Assembly (NCBI GenBank): GCA_036506495.1
Contig: DASXRQ010000185.1
Location: forward strand, 1 to 58,741
Length of the DNA: 58,741 nucleotides
Direction of reading: 5' to 3'
Source of the DNA: DASXRC01 sp036506495
Lineage (GTDB): Bacteria > Actinomycetota > Actinomycetes > Mycobacteriales > Micromonosporaceae
The notes under the pieces are model-generated. The model searched no databases. It was not told the DNA's origin and was given only the letters and a program-made list of their open reading frames with translations. Shown one piece after another: positions 54,367-58,741 of this stretch (its first letter is position 1; every line of letters starts with the position of its first letter). The position numbers and the translations under genes were made by a program.

Positions 54367-55175
54367 ACCGCGACGCCGTGCTCGCAGGTTGCTGCCTCAC
54401 TCTCGCGGCCGTCGCCGTGGTCTGGCCACGGGTGTCCGTCCACTCACGACTCCGACATACCGTTCGAGGTCAGCGAATGCGACGATCACCGACGGTCCGT
54501 ATGGGTGCGGTCGTCGCCGCGATCTCGGACTGGCCGGCCCGGCGAGTGATCGCCGGTGTGATGGTCGTGTGTGGATTGATGGGCGGGCTGTTCGGCGGAC
54601 CGGTCGGTGCGATCGCTACGGCCGCGTATGGCGGGCTGGCGGTCCGGGCAGCGTTGCGGCTGCGACGCGATCGCCTCGCGCGGCAGCGTGGGCAGCAAAC
54701 CTTGGACGCCCTCTGCTCGCTCGCGGCCGACCTGCGGGCCGGCCTACCTCCGGTAACTGCTTGGGAAGAGCTCGGCGCCGCCGGCATCGGCGGCGCGACG
54801 GCGGCCGCCTCACGGCGCGATCGCGCCTGGAGAGACGACCGGATTGCGCGGCTCACGTCCGCGGCGTGGCGTCTGGGCGAGCGCACCGGCGCGCCACTCG
54901 CGGATCTGATCGAGCGTGTCGAAGCCGACGCCCGCGCCGGCGGCCGGGCGCGAGCCGCGGCCTCCGCACAGGCCGCTGGCGCGCGGGCGACCGCGTGGCT
55001 GCTCGGCGCCCTGCCTGTCGGGGGCCTCGCGCTCGGGTATGCGATCGGAGCCGACCCACTGCACATCCTCCTGCGTACGCCGCTCGGCGCCGCGTGTGCG
55101 CTGGCCGCGCTCGCGCTGCAGTTCGCCGGTCTGATGTGGGCGGAGCGGCTCGGCGCGGAACCGCGGGTGTCGTGA
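54363..55175 (+). CDS. tadB: TadB-like membrane platform protein
   Basis: A 270-aa GspF-type inner-membrane protein. N-terminal membrane segments (about 6-23 and 60-90) flank a cytoplasmic helical domain with LDALCSLAADLRAGLPPVTA, the TadB/C signature, and two further membrane helices come at the C-terminus. ATG 54363 overlaps the tadA stop (ATGA). It works with TadC to form the platform on which TadA acts. Confidence 0.87.
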   Translation: MNRDAVLAGCCLTLAAVAVVWPRVSVHSRLRHTVRGQRMRRSPTVRMGAVVAAISDWPARRVIAGVMVVCGLMGGLFGGPVGAIATAAYGGLAVRAALRLRRDRLARQRGQQTLDALCSLAADLRAGLPPVTAWEELGAAGIGGATAAASRRDRAWRDDRIARLTSAAWRLGERTGAPLADLIERVEADARAGGRARAAASAQAAGARATAWLLGALPVGGLALGYAIGADPLHILLRTPLGAACALAALALQFAGLMWAERLGAEPRVS

Positions 55176-55912
55176 TGCCGGCGCGAATATGCCTAGTGGG
55201 GTGCCTCGTCGCGACCGCGGCTCTGGTGGGCTGGCCGCGTGATCGTCGGCCCGGTGCACTCCGAGCCGTCCACCGCCGGGTCGCCAGGCTCGGCGCGCCC
55301 GCGTCCCGGGGCCGGCGTGCACCCGACCTCGCCCGGGTGGGCGCGGCCGTCGTCGGTCTGGCCGTGGCCGTGCTGGTCGGAGGCTGGTCGGGCATCGTTT
55401 TGGGCGCCGGTGCGGCGATCGGTGCCGATCGCGCGCTGCGCCGGATGGAGCCCGCCTCGATCCGATCCGAGCGGATGAGCGCCGAACGGGACCTTCCGCT
55501 CGCCGCGGAGCTGCTGGCGGCAGGGCTGCGCTCCGGCGCACCGGTCGACGGCGCGGTCGCTGCCGTGGCCGACGCCCTCGGCGGCCCGCTCGGGGAGCGG
55601 CTGGCCCGCGTGGCCCGCGCGCTTCGCCTCGGTGCCGGGCCCGCGGAGGGGTGGGCCCACCTCGGCGCCCTGGCCGGTGCGGACCGGATGACCCGCGCCG
55701 CGGTTCGCAGTAGCACGAGCGGCGCCGCCCTCGCTGGGGCGCTGACGCGGTTGGCCGACGATCTGCGCGCCGATCACGGCGCCGCGGCCGAGGCGGCCGC
55801 GCGGCGGGCCGGCGTCCTCATCGTGCTGCCGCTCGGCCTGTGCTTCCTGCCGGCCTTCCTGCTCGCCGGCCTGGTGCCGGTGATCGTCGCCGTGCTCGGC
55901 GACGTTTTGTAG
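55175..55912 (+). CDS. tadC: TadC-like membrane platform protein
   Basis: A 245-aa partner of TadB with the same GspF-type layout: a hydrophobic N-terminus, a pair of helices around 60-90, then ERDLPLAAELLAAGLRSGAP, and a C-terminal helix LGLCFLPAFLLAGLVPVIVA. The start is ATG 55175, sharing one base with the tadB stop (TGATG); GTG 55172 would add one residue. Confidence 0.86.
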   Translation: MPARICLVGCLVATAALVGWPRDRRPGALRAVHRRVARLGAPASRGRRAPDLARVGAAVVGLAVAVLVGGWSGIVLGAGAAIGADRALRRMEPASIRSERMSAERDLPLAAELLAAGLRSGAPVDGAVAAVADALGGPLGERLARVARALRLGAGPAEGWAHLGALAGADRMTRAAVRSSTSGAALAGALTRLADDLRADHGAAAEAAARRAGVLIVLPLGLCFLPAFLLAGLVPVIVAVLGDVL

Positions 55913-55939
55913 CCAACGTTCGCAGAAGGGAGAGACGTC

Positions 55940-56107
55940 GTGCGCAAGGTACTGGCCCGACTCCGCGGGGACTCGGGTATGAACACCGCCGAGTACGCCG
56001 TCGGCACGATCGCCGCGGTCGCGTTCGCCGGGATCCTGCTAAAGGTGCTGACCAGCGGGCACGTCCAGGCGGCACTCACCGCGATCATCGATCGGGCACT
56101 GAAGTGA
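55940..56107 (+). CDS. DUF4244-type small Flp/Tad pilin
   Basis: A 55-aa protein, the likely major pilin. After a short basic leader, MRKVLARLRGDSG, it has a type IV pilin-like cleavage site: Gly13 before M14, with Glu18 at mature position 5 and Tyr next to it (NTAEYAVGTIAAVAFAGILL). The hydrophobic helix covers the middle, and the tail is short. GTG 55940 follows AGAAGGGAGAG. The stop overlaps the TadE gene. Confidence 0.85.
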   Translation: MRKVLARLRGDSGMNTAEYAVGTIAAVAFAGILLKVLTSGHVQAALTAIIDRALK

Positions 56108-56523
56108 CCGCAGGGTCGGTCGGCGCCGCACCCGCTCGCCATCTCGGCGAGCTGGTGCGCGTGCCCACAGGGCGGCGGACGGCGCGCGGGTCGGCCACCG
56201 CCGAGCTGGCCGTTGGACTGCCGGGCCTCGTGCTGCTGCTGTTCGTTGGGCTGACGGCGGTGACCGGGGTGACGACCAAGCTGCGCTGCGTCGATGCCGC
56301 CCGCGACGGGGCGCTGGCCGCGGCCCGGGGCGAGCCCGGCGTCGAGGCGGCCCGGCGATCCGCGCCGGCCGGTGCGATCATCACGGTCACCATCGAGGGC
56401 GGCCGGGTGGTGGCGACCGTCCGCGCGCCCGTGCGGGCGGTGGGTGCGCGGCTGCCCAGCCTTACCGCGGAGGCGTCGGCGGTCGCGGCCGTCGAGCCCG
56501 GCGCGCCAGGGCCGACGCCGTGA
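56104..56523 (+). CDS. TadE-family pseudopilin
   Basis: A 139-aa minor pilin-like protein. A basic leader of about 29 residues ends at Gly29, followed by S30, with Glu34 at mature position 5 (GSATAELAVGLPGLVLLLFV), the TadE signature. The C-terminal domain is short and beta-rich (IITVTIEGGRVVATVRAPV). GTG 56104 overlaps the pilin stop, and the stop overlaps the next gene. Confidence 0.86.
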   Translation: MTAGSVGAAPARHLGELVRVPTGRRTARGSATAELAVGLPGLVLLLFVGLTAVTGVTTKLRCVDAARDGALAAARGEPGVEAARRSAPAGAIITVTIEGGRVVATVRAPVRAVGARLPSLTAEASAVAAVEPGAPGPTP

Positions 56524-57434
56524 CGCCGGCAACTGGCATCAAGGAGGAGCCTCCGCTGCCGTGCCCCGGACGACCGCGGGACCGCGGGTCGGCCTCGCTC
56601 TGGCTGGCCGCGGTCGGCCTGGTCCTGGTCGCGGCCGGCGTAGCGGGGTCGGCGGTAGGCGTCGCGACGGTCGCGCACCACCAGGCGCGCACCGCCGCGG
56701 ACCTCGGCGCGCTCGCGGGCGCGGCCCGCGTCGTCGAGGGGACGGACGCGGCCTGCCGGTCCGCCGCGGAGATCGCCTCGGCGAACCGGGCGCGACTCGT
56801 GTCGTGCGCCGTCGACGGCTGGGAGATCGTGGTGACCGTGGAGGTGGCCGCCCACCCGCTGCCCGCTCTGAACCGCACCGCCAGCGCGTCGGCCCGGGCC
56901 GGTCCGGTCGGCGTCGCGGCCCGCCAGGCCACGCCAAGCCGGGCCGGGCCGAGCCGGGCCAAGACGGGCCAAGCCCAAGGGCAGTTTCCGGCCAGCGACG
57001 TGCCAGTCGGGTCGCGCCGATGGTTAGATGCCCGGGAGGGGGTCGCGCCGGCTCATCGGGTGCCTCCGAAGGAGGTCGGGATGGAGTTGTCGCTGGCAGC
57101 CCGCACCTTCGCCGGGCACACGGTGCTGGAGGTCGGCGGCGAGGTGGACGTCTACACCGCCCCGAAGTTGCGGGAACGGCTCGCCGAGTTGATCGACGCT
57201 GGTGCGGCGAAGGTTGTGGTCGACCTGGATCGGGTTGACTTTCTCGACTCCACCGGGCTGGGCGTGCTGGTCGGGGCGCACAAGCGGTTGCGGGCGTCGG
57301 GCGGCACGTTCGGCCTCGTGTGCTCAAAGGAACCGCTCTTGAAGATCTTCCGCATCACCGCCTTGGATCAGGTGTTTCCGCTGTACGACTCGGTCAACGC
57401 AGCGACCGGTGCGGCGCCTGGTCCTACTGCATGA
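56520..57434 (+). CDS. TadG/Rv3654c-like pseudopilin, frame continuous into BldG
   Basis: GTG 56520 opens a frame whose first ~125 residues are a TadE/TadG-like protein of the secretion neighbourhood: a leader to Gly23, then GSASLWLAAVGLVLVAAGVA without the usual Glu5, and a short outer domain with TAADLGALAGAARVVEG. No stop follows. A ~60-residue Ala/Arg/Gly linker, partly from GGGCC repeats, runs in frame into all 117 residues of BldG, giving a 304-aa fusion. Either the stop was lost or a real fusion exists beside independently started BldG. Confidence 0.75.
   Translation: MTPATGIKEEPPLPCPGRPRDRGSASLWLAAVGLVLVAAGVAGSAVGVATVAHHQARTAADLGALAGAARVVEGTDAACRSAAEIASANRARLVSCAVDGWEIVVTVEVAAHPLPALNRTASASARAGPVGVAARQATPSRAGPSRAKTGQAQGQFPASDVPVGSRRWLDAREGVAPAHRVPPKEVGMELSLAARTFAGHTVLEVGGEVDVYTAPKLRERLAELIDAGAAKVVVDLDRVDFLDSTGLGVLVGAHKRLRASGGTFGLVCSKEPLLKIFRITALDQVFPLYDSVNAATGAAPGPTA
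57069..57075 (+). promoter_or_regulatory. Perfect Shine-Dalgarno of bldG
   Basis: AAGGAGG lies 5 bases before ATG 57081, inside the open frame of the upstream gene. It shows that BldG is also made from its own start. A possible -10 (TTAGAT, 57024-57029) suggests its own promoter. Confidence 0.8.
57081..57434 (+). CDS. bldG: Anti-anti-sigma factor BldG (STAS domain)
   Basis: A 117-aa STAS protein close to Streptomyces BldG, which controls development and stress response by switching partner anti-sigma factors through phosphorylation. It opens MELSLAARTF and contains GGEVDVYTAPKLRERLAEL and VDFLDSTGLGVLVGAHKRL; the Ser of DSTGLG is the phosphorylation site in this family. The C-terminal LLKIFRITALDQVFPLYDS also matches. 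ATG 57081 has a perfect ribosome site. The stop overlaps the next gene (ATGA). Confidence 0.94.
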   Translation: MELSLAARTFAGHTVLEVGGEVDVYTAPKLRERLAELIDAGAAKVVVDLDRVDFLDSTGLGVLVGAHKRLRASGGTFGLVCSKEPLLKIFRITALDQVFPLYDSVNAATGAAPGPTA

Positions 57435-57889
57435 CGGCGGAGATCGCGATGTCGACCGTACGGCTGGAGTTCTCACCAGCGCCGGTGCACGTGCGCACCG
57501 CGCGCCTGGTAGGGGTGGCCGTCGCGCGTCGGGCCGGGGTGGCGGAGGAACTGCTGGACGAGGTACGCCTCGCGATCGGCGAGGCGTGCACGCGCGCGGT
57601 CGCCCTGCACCAGCAGTACGGACTGCGTGATCCCGTGCTGGTCGAGATGTCCGATGACGGCGAGTACATGGTTCGCGTCACCGATCGGGCGCCCATCGAG
57701 GCCGGGCTCGGGTTGGCCGCTCTCCCGCCGGACGAGCTGGCCAACGAGTCGCTGACCGAGGAGGCGCTGACGGTGGGGGTCGGTTTCGCACTGCTCGCCG
57801 GGTTTGTGGACGACCTCCAGGTGCGGCCCGTCGACGAGGGCATCGGCACCGAGGTCCGGATGGTCTGGCCGGTCCGCCACGGCCGCTGA
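57431..57889 (+). CDS. RsbW-like anti-sigma factor / HATPase
   Basis: A 152-aa GHKL-type ATP-binding protein. The N-box-like segment is LLDEVRLAIGEACTRAVALH (a typical E-x3-N form, with Arg in the Asn position), and a later glycine-containing segment LTVGVGFALLAGFVDDL corresponds to the second ATP-binding block. It follows bldG with a 4-base overlap, as in Streptomyces, where the second gene encodes the BldG partner. The altered N box may weaken ATP binding. Confidence 0.83.
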   Translation: MTAEIAMSTVRLEFSPAPVHVRTARLVGVAVARRAGVAEELLDEVRLAIGEACTRAVALHQQYGLRDPVLVEMSDDGEYMVRVTDRAPIEAGLGLAALPPDELANESLTEEALTVGVGFALLAGFVDDLQVRPVDEGIGTEVRMVWPVRHGR

Positions 57890-57943
57890 TCCATCGGCGG
57901 CCGCGCTGCGGCAAAGATCACCACGACCGGACCGATCCTCGGT

Positions 57944-57973
57944 GTGACCGGCAACACGACCGGCCGCTAGAGT
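57944..57973 (+). promoter_or_regulatory. Putative promoter upstream of hppA
   Basis: GTGACC (57944-57949), 18-bp spacer, TAGAGT (57968-57973), similar to the principal-sigma pattern of actinomycetes. It would give a leader of about 135 bases before ATG 58118. The rest of 57890-58117 shows short GC-rich hairpins only. Confidence 0.4.
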
Positions 57974-58117
57974 ACGCGGGTCGCTTACTACTGCCTTGGT
58001 CCCGCGGTCCGCGGGCGCCAGGAGTTCGGTGCTCTCCGCGGCTGTTCGCGTGGAGACGTCGCTCGTCGGGAACAGTCCGCCCGCTGGGTGATGCGTGTTC
58101 GGTACAGGAGGACATAG

Positions 58118-58741
58118 ATGTCCGGGACGTTGGCCGCCGACGGCGGCGGGCTGTCCCTTGCGGGTGAGAATCTCACCTACGTCATCATCGCCGCGGTACT
58201 CGCGTTGGTGGCGCTCGGATTCGCGGCGGCCCTGGTCAGGGTCGTATTGGCGACCGGCAAGGGCACCAAGAATATGCAGGAGATCGCCAGCGCCGTGCAG
58301 GAGGGCGCGACGGCATACCTCTTCCGTCAGTTCAAGACGCTTAGCGTGTTCGTCGTTATCGCGGTGGTAGTGCTCTTCCTGCTGCCGGTGGCGGACGCCG
58401 GCGACAACGAGCTCTCGATCAAGATCGGTCGGTCCGCGTTCTTCGTGATCGGCGCGCTGTTCAGCGCGTTCATCGGTGGCTCCGGCATGGCCCTCGCGAC
58501 CCGGGCGAACGTGCGGGTCGCGGCGGCCGCCCGAGAGGCTACGGGTGGCCGGGAGATCGCCATGAAGATCGCCTTCCGCACTGGCGGCGTCGTCGGTTTC
58601 ATGACCGTCGGCCTGGGCCTGTTCGGCGCCTCGCTGGTCGTCCTGATCTACAAGGGGGACGCCCCGACGGTCCTGGAGGGCTTCGGCTTCGGCGCGGCCC
58701 TGCTCGCGATGTTCATGCGGGTCGGCGGCGGCATCTTCACG
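58118..58741 (+). CDS. hppA: Membrane-bound proton-translocating pyrophosphatase (partial, N-terminal part)
   Basis: ATG 58118, with AGGAGG 7 bases upstream, opens a frame of 208 codons that runs off the end of the window. Hydrophobic helices alternate with the conserved KGTKNMQEIASAVQEGATAY (a vital substrate-side loop), IGGSGMALATRANVRVAAAA and FGFGAALLAMFMRVGGGIFT. This enzyme couples pyrophosphate hydrolysis to proton (or sodium) pumping. The residues that decide ion and potassium dependence are beyond the window. Confidence 0.93.
   Translation, partial: MSGTLAADGGGLSLAGENLTYVIIAAVLALVALGFAAALVRVVLATGKGTKNMQEIASAVQEGATAYLFRQFKTLSVFVVIAVVVLFLLPVADAGDNELSIKIGRSAFFVIGALFSAFIGGSGMALATRANVRVAAAAREATGGREIAMKIAFRTGGVVGFMTVGLGLFGASLVVLIYKGDAPTVLEGFGFGAALLAMFMRVGGGIFT

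Overview
The window is about 58.7 kb of very GC-rich, densely coding DNA, with many GTG and some TTG starts and chains of 4-base ATGA/GTGA gene overlaps. The gene content points to a filamentous or sporulating actinobacterium, most likely Micromonosporaceae-like: futalosine-type menaquinone genes beside a 14-gene complex I operon, SigK/RskA, BldG, WXG100 proteins with a mycosin, and an actinobacterial Tad pilus set. The family assignment is inference from gene content only. No rRNA, tRNA, CRISPR, prophage or insertion sequence was recognised.

Layout. 0.16-3 kb: ArsR-type regulator, MFS exporter (with a 38-bp perfect palindrome at the junction) and mqnA. 3-5 kb: two tandem exported SxxK serine hydrolases on the minus strand. 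5.3-9.2 kb: paaABCDE, the phenylacetyl-CoA epoxidase. 9.2-11.1 kb: ECF sigma factor, anti-sigma factor and a small membrane protein. 11.2-14.4 kb: aldo/keto reductase, mqnC, menG and a repeat-rich small gene. 14.6-32.9 kb: a respiratory block of a geranylgeranyl-reductase-type flavoprotein, nuoA-N and a polyprenyl diphosphate synthase, headed by a near-consensus Rex operator. 32.9-37.4 kb: divergent MFS and IclR genes, a second ECF sigma/anti-sigma pair, a Uma2-family protein with an altered catalytic residue, and a GNAT protein. 37.5-43.5 kb: a reduced type VII secretion locus (EccB, two WXG100 proteins, mycosin, a two-domain SseB protein, an unknown 121-aa protein). 43.6-50.8 kb: alpha/beta hydrolase lacking its nucleophile, C45 acyltransferase-like protein, acsA, a degenerate Fic protein, an NAD(P)-binding oxidoreductase, a candidate 41-aa gene and a HAD-IB phosphatase. 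51.2-51.8 kb: a candidate toxin-antitoxin pair. 52.1-57.4 kb: CpaE-like ATPase, TadA, TadB, TadC, a 55-aa pilin, TadE, a TadG-like protein running in frame into BldG, and an RsbW-like kinase. 58.1 kb to the end: the first third or so of a membrane pyrophosphatase (hppA).

How it fits together. MqnA, MqnC, MenG, the polyprenyl synthase and the reductase make or tailor menaquinone, which complex I then reduces; a Rex site in front of the block would tie its expression to the NADH/NAD+ ratio. AcsA and the Paa enzymes supply acetyl-CoA-level carbon. A recurrent promoter layout, a TANNNT hexamer 6-8 bases before the start codon, suggests that many single genes here are transcribed without a leader.

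Most unusual items: the Rex-like site, the stop-less TadG-BldG junction, the Fic protein that keeps its inhibitory motif but has lost its catalytic motif, the hidden 41-aa gene with its own terminator, the T7SS-linked SseB operon, and the 38-bp palindrome.
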